Origin: Trichocoleus desertorum NBK24
GTDB lineage: Bacteria; Cyanobacteriota; Cyanobacteriia; FACHB-46
DNA: 64,000 nt
Direction: 5' to 3'
Assembly: GCF_030409055.1 (NCBI RefSeq)
Contig: NZ_CP116619.1
Location: 715,628-779,627 of the forward strand
Positions 27,018 to 36,148 of the stretch are shown here, piece after piece (the stretch's first letter is position 1; the number at the start of each line of letters is the position of its first letter). The notes under the pieces were generated by a model, which had not been told where the DNA came from, did no database searches, and saw only the letters and a list, made by a program, of their open reading frames with translations. The translations under genes were made by a program, and so were the position numbers.

Positions 27018-28189
27018 TGTTCAATACAAAGAAAACCACCCACCCATTTATCTACATGCTTTGGGTGAGATTGCGTCCAACTAGAAAGGGCGGCGCGAAC
27101 AGTACGAGAGCCATTCACTTCGGTAGGTTCTGTTGGCAAGGGCAACTCATCGGAAACCCAAGTGCTGAGATGATAATACTTATGGATTAGGTGCTCTACG
27201 GTTGCCCAAGCAGGATAGTGAGCGTGCCGATCCCAAGTCATGAGTTCGGGTGATCGCGCGATCGCTCCCCAAACTACCCGTTGATCTCTAGGGCTATAAA
27301 AGGCAATTAAGCAACGACTAACGTTAAAAATAGTGCGAATCACTTCCGCAGAGCGACGTAAAATCGTTTGCGGATCTAAAGAGCTACTACTAACATGCAA
27401 AAGTTCATGCAAAAGTTTTTCTTGTTGTAACCAGTGGCGTTGCTGGTAGATAGTTTTAGGACTCAGTCGAGCTTCTACGGCTATCTGAGAATTGGTGGCT
27501 GGAGAACTGCGGCTATCAGACAGGGATGGCGGTTGTCCGGCGTTGGCATCCAGGGCGCTGAGTAGCCTCAAGCTCAGCCCACTCTGCAACTCACTATCAT
27601 TGGCCTGGGGCAACACTGCGATCGCCTCATCCAGAGCGGCTGCCAGCCTGGAGAGAGTGGAAGCTTGACTCTTTAGAGCAACGCAAAATTTCGTAATGGC
27701 GGCGGCATCATAGATTAAATTAATTTGATGCTTAGGCTCGGAACTGCGCTCCTGATCTTGCACTGAAGCATGAGAGCCTGCTTGCCACAAAACCTGAAAG
27801 CGATCGCTGATCCCTAATATAAAAATTAAGGGTGCGTCAGCAGTTTGATCAGCCAGTTGAAGATGGGTTGGCAAGTGATTGAGATCTAAGCAACCAGAAA
27901 GCCAAGGATTCGCGTTGCCTTCCTCAATGGCTAAACTGGATGACGCTAAAGGCGATCGCTGCTGGGTTCCGCTCTTGGGCTTGAATTTGAAGTAACTATT
28001 AGCAGCGGTTGAATTTGGAGCAACACCACTACAAGCCTTAAGATCTAAACTGAGCTGTAAAGGCATCCATTGAGGATCTTGAAAGCTAACTAGCACTAAG
28101 TTCAAATCAGGTAGCTCTGTCAGAAACTCCAGCAAGGTAGAGGCCAAGGTCAGACAAGAAGATTGCTTCAACGCATACTGATGATTCAT
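26909..28189 (-). pseudogene. Sensor histidine kinase, N-terminal fragment (DICT-like + GAF)
   Basis: 426 residues in a different frame from the kinase core. Residues about 1-170 resemble a DICT sensory region (LIFILGISDRFQVLWQAG...INLIYDAAAITKFCVALKSQ; weak). Residues about 260-405 are a GAF domain (DPQTILRRSAEVIRTIFNVSRCLIAFYS, VGGFLCIEQWESDRVWQSEEMYLL). It then runs into a stop at 26909 just where the GAF domain should finish, and the closing GAF helix is found in the other frame. No catalytic kinase part is present here. Best read as the front half of the frameshifted gene. Confidence 0.7.
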
Positions 28190-28464
28190 TGCAAAAATGA
28201 CCCTGATCTCTGTTCAAAACTCGCAACTTGCTGGCGAAGCTGGCTGTAACAATGACTCATAAAATTTTTAAGTAATTTGGTCTTAATTCAGGTCAGCAGA
28301 CACAGCTTTAATCTAAATTTTTATAATCCTTAAGGATGTATCAATTTATATCAAGCCTGAATCAAGCACTTTCGATCACTGAATTGGATTACTGCGCCGC
28401 TCCTGTAGAAATTGTTCCCTAGAGGTCAGGAGATACAACGGTTGAAAGTTAATCGTAGGGTGAG

Positions 28465-29775
28465 CTAAACCGAGCCGAGTTTGGGATAAGAGTTTGAGAG
28501 TAGCGGCTCAATGTCACTGGGATAGATCAGCCAAACTCGCTGAACAGGCTGAGTCAGGGTGTTTACTAAAGGTGATAAGTCACTAATTTCTTGTAAACCC
28601 ACTGCGGTTTGTAATTTAATACCCCGTTGATAAAGCGTGTAACCACGGCTACAAGCAACACGGATACCAGCGTAGTAAGTAGGGCTGAAACCTGCTAACC
28701 AAAGCGATACTTGTTGCATCAAATTTTCTTGCTCAGTCGGACTTAAACCAGAAATATCTAAAGCTTTGAGAAGATCGCGATCGAGAAACCGACGGCACAA
28801 ATCTGCTAACACCGGATCAGCACAATGCTGCCAACGCTGTAGGTGGTAGGTTAATACGCCATCATCAGCAGCCAAGTATTGGGCAAGTGGCAATACCTCT
28901 GCTAAAGCATGGCCCCTATTATTCTGGGAATCCGCTTTTCCTGTTGTCCTCGCTTGAGTCAGCCAAGCCGCAACGGTGGCATCTGCTGCAATGTCGCCCA
29001 AAGCAAATTGCTCACAGGCCCGTCTAAAAGCATGTTCCAACACCCAAGTTGCGGCAATGTTTTTGGGATGGTTGTAAACTTGGGCATACATGAAGTAGCG
29101 CACGATCAAATAGTGCTCGATCGCGGCCATGCCTTTGCGAGCTACAACCAACTGCTGGCTTACGGGGTCATAGCTCAGAGCCATCAAAATGCGATCGAGG
29201 TCAAGCTTGCCGTAGGAAGCACCCGTGAAGTAGCTATCACGCATTAAGTAGTCAAGGCGATCGCAATCGAGTTGACTGGAGATCAACTGCCAAACAAAAG
29301 GAACTGGATACTTCTTTAAGTAGACCTGCTCTAGGCTATCTACCAAATTCGGGTCAAAGTGGTCTAAAAGCTGGCGGACAGGAGCAGATTCTCGCAAGAT
29401 CCGCCGTGTCCACGCTTCATGGTGATTACCAAAAATCTCTTCGCTGGTGTGGCTAAAGGGGCCATGCCCAATGTCATGCAGCAACGCCGCACACAAAACA
29501 ATGGGGCGATAGGGTTGCACTTGGGGATAACGTTTGGCAATGCGATCGAACACTCGCCGCGCGATCGCCATTACTCCCAAAGAATGGGTAAAGCGAGAGC
29601 CTTCGGCCCCATGAAAGGTGAGACTAGCGGGGCCAAGTTGGCGAATCCGGCGCAACCGCTGAAAGGCAGGTGTATCGATCAGGCGAATCAGTAAAGCTTC
29701 GGTTGGATCACTGTTATCCAACGCGATCGCCCCATGCAAGGGGTCATGGTAGGTGCGACTGGAATTAGGCAGCAC
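28465..29775 (-). CDS. HD-domain phosphohydrolase (dGTPase-like)
   Basis: 436 residues starting at GTG 29775; no in-frame ATG is near. HD metal ligands: RFTHSLGVM (His), ALLHDIGHGPFSH (His-Asp) and a later Asp, with HHEAWTRRIL. The family includes dNTP triphosphohydrolases and relatives of SAMHD1-type proteins acting on nucleotides. The start overlaps the end of ctpA by 11 nt, so it is translationally linked to ctpA. The substrate is not determined by sequence. Confidence 0.85.
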   Translation of the reverse strand: MLPNSSRTYHDPLHGAIALDNSDPTEALLIRLIDTPAFQRLRRIRQLGPASLTFHGAEGSRFTHSLGVMAIARRVFDRIAKRYPQVQPYRPIVLCAALLHDIGHGPFSHTSEEIFGNHHEAWTRRILRESAPVRQLLDHFDPNLVDSLEQVYLKKYPVPFVWQLISSQLDCDRLDYLMRDSYFTGASYGKLDLDRILMALSYDPVSQQLVVARKGMAAIEHYLIVRYFMYAQVYNHPKNIAATWVLEHAFRRACEQFALGDIAADATVAAWLTQARTTGKADSQNNRGHALAEVLPLAQYLAADDGVLTYHLQRWQHCADPVLADLCRRFLDRDLLKALDISGLSPTEQENLMQQVSLWLAGFSPTYYAGIRVACSRGYTLYQRGIKLQTAVGLQEISDLSPLVNTLTQPVQRVWLIYPSDIEPLLSNSYPKLGSV

Positions 29776-31000
29776 CCGCCAACACAGAACGCTGAGTCAG
29801 CAGTTCTACAGCCGCTTGATACTGTTGATCCTGTTCGGTAGCAACTTGGTCGCGGGTAATGGCTTCGAGTGGCACCACGCGATCGGGGGTAATGCCCAAC
29901 TTATTGATGTCTTGGTGATTCGGAGTTTCATACTTAGCCACCGTCACCGCTAAGCCAGAGCCATCGGAGAGTTCAAATAACGACTGAATTAAACCCTTGC
30001 CAAAGGTTTTTTCACCGACTAACTCAGCGCGACCATTGTCTTGCAAGGCTCCTGCCAAAATTTCACTCGCACTCGCAGTGCCTTGATTCACCAAAACAAC
30101 AAGTGGATCTTGAGTGAGCGCGGGGCCATTCGCTTCAAAACTATCTTGAATCCCTTGGCGATTCACAGTGTAGACGATGGTACCGGAGTCCAGCCACAAG
30201 CGAGCAATCTCCACGCCAGCTTGCAGCAAACCGCCAGGATTGTTGCGGAGATCGAGAATGTAACCCTCTGCTCCTTGATCTTCTAGGCGATGGACAGCCT
30301 TGGCTAATTCCACAGTGGCATTGGCATTGAACTGATTGAGACGGATGTAACCAATCGGAGGACGCTCCGGTAACGTGCGTAGCTGAGCATAAACCGGATT
30401 AATCGCAATGCGATCGCGCACCACTGGAATATCCAACTCAGACTCCCCTTTTCTCGCTACCGTCAAAATCACGCGGCTGCCAATGGGCCCGCGCATTCTT
30501 TCGGCTGCTTCATCTAGAGTCAACTTAGCCGTAGAAACACCATCAATGCGAGAGATGCGATCGGCAGGGCGAATACCCGCTTGCTCGGCTGGAGAACTTT
30601 CAAGCGGAGCGATCACTTTCAACTCGCTCGTTTCAGGATCGAGCGCAATCTGCAAGCCAACTCCAGTCAACTCACCAGAAGTGTTGGTTTGTAAGCTGCG
30701 GTATTGATCGGGTCGCAACAGCCGAGTAAATGGATCGTTCAAGCTCGCCAGCATTTGCTGAATTGTTTCATAGGCAGCTTCGCGATTGTCAAGTGGACGG
30801 CTCAGGAGTTGCTGACGGAGCGATCGCCAATTTTGATGGTTGAAGGACTCATCGACATAAGAGCGATTCACAATCCGCCAAACTTCATTTACTAATCGCT
30901 GCTCCTCACTAAAAGCCCAAGCTGGCGTAGACCAACTCAAAATCACCACAATTGGCACTATCAGCAACAACCCAATCTGAGCAATCCACTTTTTTTGCAT
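29765..31000 (-). CDS. ctpA: Carboxyl-terminal processing protease CtpA
   Basis: 411 residues. A signal peptide (about 1-29, IGLLLIVPIVVILSWSTPAWA) directs it to the lumen or periplasm. A PDZ domain (about 105-190, GVGLQIALDPETSELKVIAPL) precedes the S41 protease core with Ser310 in GTASASE and Lys335 in EKTFGKG, 25 residues apart as in Tsp/CtpA. CtpA matures the D1 protein of photosystem II. Position next to petB-petD, divergently transcribed, agrees with the arrangement reported in other cyanobacteria. The HD gene overlaps its 3' end. Confidence 0.93.
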   Translation of the reverse strand: MQKKWIAQIGLLLIVPIVVILSWSTPAWAFSEEQRLVNEVWRIVNRSYVDESFNHQNWRSLRQQLLSRPLDNREAAYETIQQMLASLNDPFTRLLRPDQYRSLQTNTSGELTGVGLQIALDPETSELKVIAPLESSPAEQAGIRPADRISRIDGVSTAKLTLDEAAERMRGPIGSRVILTVARKGESELDIPVVRDRIAINPVYAQLRTLPERPPIGYIRLNQFNANATVELAKAVHRLEDQGAEGYILDLRNNPGGLLQAGVEIARLWLDSGTIVYTVNRQGIQDSFEANGPALTQDPLVVLVNQGTASASEILAGALQDNGRAELVGEKTFGKGLIQSLFELSDGSGLAVTVAKYETPNHQDINKLGITPDRVVPLEAITRDQVATEQDQQYQAAVELLTQRSVLAGAA

Positions 31001-31399
31001 GGCACCGAATCTTAGCTTTACTCACCACTACTATTGTTCTGTCACCACTGTTCTATCAACTTTAATGGGTGTGTGCTTATGGGTTTACTTGTATGGGTGC
31101 TATGTAGAGCCCCGCACCCAGCAAAATCCACTTGACACCACCTACTCTGTCACTCTAACTTTTCTGTCACCACAGCTTCGAGAGATTTAGCGGCTAACCA
31201 AATCCCTCCCTTCTTCAGCCATCCCAGCATGAAATCCTCTTCTGGTCTATGTTACATTTTTTATAGACTCCTATCAGTTAGCCCATCCATTTAGCCCAAA
31301 TTAGCTTCAAGGACTGTCACCTGATTCCCATTTGGGGAAGCTTCACCCAAGCAACGAGCTGATGGCGATTCAGGATGCAACCTGCCAGCTTTTTAATAG

Positions 31400-31421
31400 C
31401 ACACTAGTGTGGTCACACTAG
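31400..31421. promoter_or_regulatory. Double palindrome upstream of petB
   Basis: CACACTAGTGTG (31400-31411) is a perfect palindrome, and CTAGTGTG-GT-CACACTAG (31404-31421) is an overlapping 8-bp inverted repeat. Three half-sites in a row suggest binding of a dimeric regulator. It lies about 190 nt before the petB ATG in the 612-nt ctpA/petB gap (31001-31612), which contains no gene. Confidence 0.5.
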
Positions 31422-31496
31422 AATGGATAGAACATCTGAACTCAATAAGCTCAGGCTAGATCAGCCGCAATCTAGTGTTCTGTAATTATTGGGAGC

Positions 31497-31563
31497 CTCT
31501 CAGAAGATTCTTTGGATAAGCAGCTGATAAAGCTGATACCCAAGATTCTCTTTCTTCTGAGAG
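31497..31563 (+). promoter_or_regulatory. Long hairpin in the petB leader
   Basis: CTCTCAGAAGA (31497-31507) pairs perfectly with TCTTCTGAGAG (31553-31563). Inside, TTCTTTGG can pair imperfectly with CCCAAGA, and the apical part carries a direct repeat of AGCTGATA. It ends 49 nt before the petB ATG, so if transcribed it would be a stable 5'-leader structure affecting translation or RNA decay. There is no T-run, so it is not a terminator. Confidence 0.55.
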
Positions 31564-31612
31564 ACTAGAAAAGGTCACAAACAGCAATACATGTTTTAGG
31601 AACTCTTGCTCT

Positions 31613-32260
31613 ATGGCAAAAGTGTACGACTGGTTTGAGGAACGCCTTGAGATTCAGGCCCTCGCTGATGACGTCACCAGCAAATACGTACCTCCCCACG
31701 TTAATATCTTCTACTGTCTGGGTGGCATTACCCTGACTTGCTTCTTAATCCAGTTCGCGACTGGATTTGCAATGACGTTCTACTATAAGCCAACCGTAAC
31801 TGATGCTTTTGCTTCAGTTCAGTACCTGATGACAGATGTCAACTTTGGTTGGCTGATCCGCTCCATCCACCGCTGGTCTGCCAGCATGATGGTGCTGATG
31901 ATGATTCTGCACGTCTTCCGGGTTTACCTCACTGGTGGTTTCAAAAAGCCTCGTGAGCTGACCTGGGTGACAGGTGTAATTTTGGCCGTAATCACCGTTT
32001 CTTTTGGTGTAACTGGCTACTCCCTACCTTGGGACCAAGTTGGTTACTGGGCTGTCAAGATCGTTTCTGGCGTCCCTGATGCTATCCCAGTCGTAGGCCC
32101 CTTTATCGTTGAATTACTTCGCGGTAGTAGCAGTGTGGGTCAAGCAACTTTGACTCGCTATTATAGCTTGCACACCTTCGTTCTGCCTTGGTTGATTGCA
32201 GTCTTTATGCTGCTGCACTTCCTCATGATCCGTAAGCAAGGAATCTCTGGTCCCTTGTAA
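31613..32260 (+). CDS. petB: Cytochrome b6 (PetB)
   Basis: 215 residues, exactly the usual size. Four membrane helices with haem-ligand histidines ([22 protein letters not shown] and [10 protein letters not shown]...[12 protein letters not shown]), Cys35 (FYCLGG) for covalent haem ci, and the Qo-site end SGPL. It is the core haem subunit of the thylakoid cytochrome b6f complex carrying electrons between plastoquinone and plastocyanin. petD follows after 139 nt. Confidence 0.99.
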   Translation: MAKVYDWFEERLEIQALADDVTSKYVPPHVNIFYCLGGITLTCFLIQFATGFAMTFYYKPTVTDAFASVQYLMTDVNFGWLIRSIHRWSASMMVLMMILHVFRVYLTGGFKKPRELTWVTGVILAVITVSFGVTGYSLPWDQVGYWAVKIVSGVPDAIPVVGPFIVELLRGSSSVGQATLTRYYSLHTFVLPWLIAVFMLLHFLMIRKQGISGPL

Positions 32261-32399
32261 GCACCTTGTAAGCAGTTCACAGCCAGTCTTCACAGTTTGC
32301 TCAAAGCACTTATACTAGGCTATTAACAATAGCTCAAGTCTAATTGCTGTCTCGTTCTCTACCTGCTGACTTCAGAATAAAGGAGAGCACTTTTACATC

Positions 32400-32882
32400 A
32401 TGGCAACGCTTAAAAAACCGGATCTTAGCGATCCACAGCTTCGCGCCAAACTTGCCAAGGGGATGGGCCATAACTACTATGGTGAACCCGCTTGGCCCAA
32501 CGACCTACTTTACATCTTCCCAGTTGTAATTGCAGGTACGATCGCCCTTTGCGTTGGTTTGGCAGTACTTGACCCAGCTTTGGTGGGTGAGCCTGCTAAT
32601 CCCTTTGCCACTCCCTTGGAAATTTTGCCTGAGTGGTATCTCTACCCTGTCTTCCAAATCCTACGCATTCTTCCTAACAAGCTGTTGGGAATTGTGTGCA
32701 TGGGTGCAATTCCTTTGGGTCTGATGCTTGTTCCTTTCATTGAGAACGTGAACAAGTTCCAAAACCCCTTCCGCCGTCCCGTTGCTACCACCCTCTTTTT
32801 GTTTGGTACTTTGGTGACTCTGTGGCTAGGAATTGGGGCCACATTCCCTATCGACAAGTCTCTGACTTTGGGTCTGTTCTAA
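32400..32882 (+). CDS. petD: Cytochrome b6f subunit IV (PetD)
   Basis: 160 residues, the normal length. [41 protein letters not shown], the PEWY quinol-site motif ([19 protein letters not shown]) and three membrane helices identify PetD. It has its own ribosome site (AAAGGAGAG) and forms the petBD unit. Confidence 0.99.
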   Translation: MATLKKPDLSDPQLRAKLAKGMGHNYYGEPAWPNDLLYIFPVVIAGTIALCVGLAVLDPALVGEPANPFATPLEILPEWYLYPVFQILRILPNKLLGIVCMGAIPLGLMLVPFIENVNKFQNPFRRPVATTLFLFGTLVTLWLGIGATFPIDKSLTLGLF

Positions 32883-32883
32883 A

Positions 32884-32971
32884 AGAGCCTTAGGCTCAAC
32901 TCAACGCCTGCTCGCTCTGCCACGGTGCTAACTGATTGCACTAGGGAGAACAAAGCAGGCGTTATTATTTT
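32884..32971 (+). terminator. Terminator-like hairpins after petD
   Basis: GAGCCT-T-AGGCTC (32885-32897) is a small hairpin right after the stop. AACGCCTGCT (32903-32912) pairs perfectly with AGCAGGCGTT (32954-32963), followed by ATTATTTTAT. The long loop (41 nt) makes it weaker than a classic terminator. The T-rich tail reaches to the ATG at 32972, so it may act as an attenuator for the next gene. Confidence 0.6.
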
Positions 32972-33430
32972 ATGTACATTTTATCTGCCGCTCGATCCTT
33001 GGGCATGTTGCAGCAAGACCACTTAACCGTTCCCAGCGACTTGACTGTTTTAACCGAGATCCAACAGTGGTTTGAACGATTTTGTCGCCAATTTCTACCT
33101 CAGCTCGCTTGGTCGGATCACCAGCTATATCGCCTGACTTTAGCGATCGCTGAAGGATTCACCAATGCAGTACGTCATGCCCATCAGGACTTACCGCCTG
33201 AAACGGCAATCGATATTCATTTAGCCCTTTGGGACGATCGCCTAGAAATTCAGATTTGGGATTATGGTCAACCTTTTGATCCCGATGTCTTAGAGGAGCC
33301 GAAGCCTGGAACGCTACGAGAAGGAGGCTATGGCTGGTTCTTACTGCGACGCTTGGCAGATCGAGTTACCTATGAGCGATCGCCGGATGGTCGCAATTGT
33401 CTTTTGATCGTCAAATACAAAGTGCGGTAG
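32972..33430 (+). CDS. Anti-sigma-factor-type ATP-binding protein (HATPase_c, RsbW-like)
   Basis: 152 residues from ATG 32972; ATG 33005 (MLQQDHLTVPSDL) is a credible alternative and would avoid the overlap with the hairpin upstream. HATPase_2 pattern: LTLAIAEGFTNAVRHAHQDLPP (N box), LEIQIWDYGQPFDP (G1) and REGGYGWFLLRRLADRVTYE (G2). Such serine kinases bind or phosphorylate anti-sigma antagonists in partner-switching systems. No antagonist or sigma gene is nearby. Confidence 0.85.
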   Translation: MYILSAARSLGMLQQDHLTVPSDLTVLTEIQQWFERFCRQFLPQLAWSDHQLYRLTLAIAEGFTNAVRHAHQDLPPETAIDIHLALWDDRLEIQIWDYGQPFDPDVLEEPKPGTLREGGYGWFLLRRLADRVTYERSPDGRNCLLIVKYKVR

Positions 33431-33690
33431 ACCCCAGGGAATCAGGGTTTATAAAGCTCTGCCCAAAGGTCCGCTATCGCTTCGCAAAGATTAGATTAAT
33501 CTGGATGGTTTTTGAGCAAATCCAAACTAGTTATTTGCTAGGATTTGGCAGCAATATTCATTAATTACACAATAAGCAAACTGAGTATCTAATCAGCTTC
33601 TATAGTTCTAAGGCCCTTAGCTCTAAAAATTTGGGTGCGAAAACTGCAAATACTTATGGGGAGCGGAGTCACTTGCTCCGGTTATGATGG

Positions 33691-34956
33691 ATGACTGGAA
33701 CTTACCATTTACCTGATATCTTAGCAGTCAAGCCTGAAGTTAAAGTTACAAAATTGGAGTCTACTACGACTAAAAACACTCGCCACGTCTTCGTATTTCT
33801 AGAAATTTTTGCTTGCGAAGGTGGCATCCAATCCTATATTAAAGACGTTCTGAAGTCCTACGCAGATTTGGCCAAGCCATCAGGTCAAGAGATGGTTTGG
33901 CCTTATCAAGCTGATGTGTTTTTACTGCGGGATGGGCCAGAATGCCACAATCCTCTAGAACTCAGTCCGCTCGGCTTCCATTATTTAAAGACCCATCCCC
34001 CAGCCTTAGGACGCATTAAATTAGCAGCTCAGTTGCTGGCTTACCTGCTGCGCTATCGTCCGGAGCGCGTTTTTTGTGGTCATATCAATCTTGCACCGCT
34101 GATTCAGGCGCTTTGTCAACCACTAGGCATTCCCTACACGGTCTTGACCTACGGCAAAGAATTTTGGGTTAAGCTACCAGCCCATGAGCAAAAAGCTTTA
34201 CAGCAGGCAGCTACTATTTGGACAATTAGCCGCTATAGTCGCGATCGCGCCTGTGAGGTGAATGAGCTAGATTCGCAGCGAGTCAAGCTGCTTCCTTGCA
34301 TTGTGGATGGTGATGCTTTTACCCCTGGCCCTAAAGACCCAGCGCTAGTGGAAAAATACGGCTTGGCTGGAGCGAAAGTGCTGATGACCGTAGCGCGGCT
34401 TTGGAAAGGCGACCGCTATAAAGGGGTGGATATCACAATTCAAGCTTTGCCCGCGATCGCCGAAGTATTTCCACAGGTGAAGTATTTGGTGATTGGTCGT
34501 GGTGATGACCAACCTCGTCTAGCTCAGCTCGCTCAAGATTTGGGTGTGGCGGATCAGGTGGTATTTGCGGGCTTTGTACCGACCCAAGATTTGGTCGAAC
34601 ATTACCGCTTGGCTGATGCCTATGTCATGCCGTCCCAAGAAGGTTTTGGCATTGTCTACTTGGAAGCAATGGCTTGTGGAGTGCCTGTGGTGGCAGGAGA
34701 TGCAGATGGTTCTGCCGACCCCCTACAAGATGGCAAACTCGGTTGGCAAGTACCTCACCGCGACCCAGAGGCCGTAGCAGCCGCCTGTATTGAACTTTTA
34801 CGCAATACTGAAGCTGCGGCAGAATCCCGCGATCGCCGCTGTGATGGGGGTTGGTTGCGCCAAGAAGCTTTGTCTCTGTTTGGAGCTGACGCATTGACTC
34901 AGCAATTAAAACAATTACTAAGTCCACCCTTAGGGGAGCCATCAAAGCTATCCTAA
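33691..34956 (+). CDS. Glycosyltransferase family 4
   Basis: 421 residues. N-terminal domain VFVFLEIFACEGGIQSYIKDVLKSY, with a non-polar acceptor site; C-terminal donor domain with VARLWKGDRYKGVDITIQALP, FAGFVPTQDLVEHYRLADAYVMPSQEGFGIVYLEAMACGVPVVAGDADGSADPL. The E-x7-E motif (EGFGIVYLE) is present. Likely makes exopolysaccharide, lipopolysaccharide or a glycolipid in the cytoplasm. The ATG at 33691 is used; a GGAGC/GCTCC mini-hairpin lies just upstream. A zinc-ribbon membrane protein follows 34 nt later. Confidence 0.9.
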   Translation: MTGTYHLPDILAVKPEVKVTKLESTTTKNTRHVFVFLEIFACEGGIQSYIKDVLKSYADLAKPSGQEMVWPYQADVFLLRDGPECHNPLELSPLGFHYLKTHPPALGRIKLAAQLLAYLLRYRPERVFCGHINLAPLIQALCQPLGIPYTVLTYGKEFWVKLPAHEQKALQQAATIWTISRYSRDRACEVNELDSQRVKLLPCIVDGDAFTPGPKDPALVEKYGLAGAKVLMTVARLWKGDRYKGVDITIQALPAIAEVFPQVKYLVIGRGDDQPRLAQLAQDLGVADQVVFAGFVPTQDLVEHYRLADAYVMPSQEGFGIVYLEAMACGVPVVAGDADGSADPLQDGKLGWQVPHRDPEAVAAACIELLRNTEAAAESRDRRCDGGWLRQEALSLFGADALTQQLKQLLSPPLGEPSKLS

Positions 34957-34990
34957 AAAAAGCTAGAATTGTTGCCTCTAGGAGACTGCT

Positions 34991-35371
34991 GTGAATCAAA
35001 ACAGCCTCAAAAATTTTCAGTTAACCCTCGCTGCTGCAAGTCGCTGGCTCCCATTCGTCGCCCTAATCTGGTTGTTAGGATTAGCTGGCTTAGGCTGGTT
35101 GGTGAAGTCATTTCTCATCTTGGTGGGATTCATTTGCCTCGCCCCAGTCATTGCGTTTCTGGGGTTTCGCTGGTGGCTCAAGCGCAATCTAGTGCAAGCT
35201 CAATGTCCCGTTTGTGGAACTGAGGTGGCGGGGATCAACCAAACCCAGATTGAGTGCTCTAGTTGTGGTGAAGCGCTCAAAGTGGAAAAAGGACACCTCA
35301 GCCGACTGACTCCCCCCGGAACCATTGATGTCCAAGCGATAGAAGTACCCGCTCAACCGATGGATCGCTAA
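34991..35371 (+). CDS. Membrane protein with C-terminal zinc ribbon
   Basis: 126 residues from GTG 34991, preceded by AGGAG. Two hydrophobic helices (about 19-37 and 41-62) and then a C-x2-C...C-x2-C zinc ribbon (CPVCG, CSSCG). The ribbon probably faces the cytoplasm. Function unknown. Likely on the same transcript as the glycosyltransferase. Confidence 0.75.
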   Translation: MNQNSLKNFQLTLAAASRWLPFVALIWLLGLAGLGWLVKSFLILVGFICLAPVIAFLGFRWWLKRNLVQAQCPVCGTEVAGINQTQIECSSCGEALKVEKGHLSRLTPPGTIDVQAIEVPAQPMDR

Positions 35372-35482
35372 ACTAGGGCGCACTCTTAAGGCACGTTTTA
35401 TTGAAGCGATCGCCCCAAGCAATGCTTTAATCCATGTCCTAATCAATCCTCTAGAGCAAACTAGATCAGATCAAACTCGATC

Positions 35483-35520
35483 AAAAAAGTAGACGGTTCT
35501 GAGGGAGCCATCCACTTTTT
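35483..35520. terminator. Bidirectional rho-independent terminator
   Basis: AAAAAAGTAGACGG (35483-35496) pairs with CCATCCACTTTTT (35508-35520), 13 pairs with two G-U wobbles on one strand and an 11-nt loop. It has A-run on one side and T-run on the other, so it works for both convergent genes ending at 35371 (+) and 35551 (-). Confidence 0.88.
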
Positions 35521-35550
35521 GTAAGTTTAGAGAATCAAAAATTGCGGCTG

Positions 35551-35979
35551 TTACGGGTTGGGAGCCTGAGAGATAGAAAGTTGGTAAGCATGCTGCCCTG
35601 CGGCCCGATTGCCAACATAGACAGAATAAGTACCAGGAGACCAAAAACCAGAGATTTGGGCTGGCTTCTTAGAATAAGTATCAGCTAAAGAACAAAACCG
35701 TCCTCCTGGCCCATCAATCACCAACGTCGATTGACCTTCACTTTGGACGGCAAAGCGCAGGTAGGGAACAGCCTGAGTTACCTGAATCACCTGACTAGGA
35801 GCTTCACCCACATAGCCGCAATCGCCACTCTTAGTCCCACCCGATGTGCCCGTAAGCACCTGGGGATCGGGCTTGAAACCTGGAGCAAGAGATAGAGGTT
35901 TACCTTGAGCTGTGCCAGCAACTGTCAGAGCTACGACGAGAGCTGTAGGAACAGCGAACCAACGTTGATATGTCCTCAT
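35551..35979 (-). CDS. Small secreted beta-sandwich-like protein
   Basis: 142 residues with a Sec signal peptide (about 1-26, VPTALVVALTVAGTAQG). The mature part, with SGDCGYVGEAPSQVIQVTQAVPYLRFAVQSEGQSTLVIDGPGGRFC and SGFWSPGTYSVYVGNRAAGQHAYQLSIS, reads as a PPC-like beta-sandwich common in secreted cyanobacterial proteins. Two cysteines may pair. Function unknown. Confidence 0.75.
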   Translation of the reverse strand: MRTYQRWFAVPTALVVALTVAGTAQGKPLSLAPGFKPDPQVLTGTSGGTKSGDCGYVGEAPSQVIQVTQAVPYLRFAVQSEGQSTLVIDGPGGRFCSLADTYSKKPAQISGFWSPGTYSVYVGNRAAGQHAYQLSISQAPNP

Positions 35980-36113
35980 CTTGCGTCAACCCTCAAAAAG
36001 CACGGAGGGCTCCTAACTTCAGTATCCGCAATTTCAGGCAAACTGCGGAACTGCATGTTCATGTTTCCAAAGTGTCACATAAGTTTTGTAATTACTGAGA
36101 CCGCTACACCCTT

Positions 36114-36148
36114 AAAAAACCAACTGAAAAAAACTAATAGGTTAGGTT
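36114..36148 (-). terminator. Terminator overlapping the TPR gene's stop
   Basis: On the minus strand AACCTAAC (36148-36141) pairs with GTTGGTT (36124-36118) with one bulge, followed by six T (36119-36114). The left arm includes the stop codon of the TPR gene. Confidence 0.6.

Noticed and set aside
31245-31262. RpaB HLR1 site (GTTACATT) upstream of petB
   Set aside because: Only one half-site is present; HLR1 needs two direct half-sites spaced by two bases.
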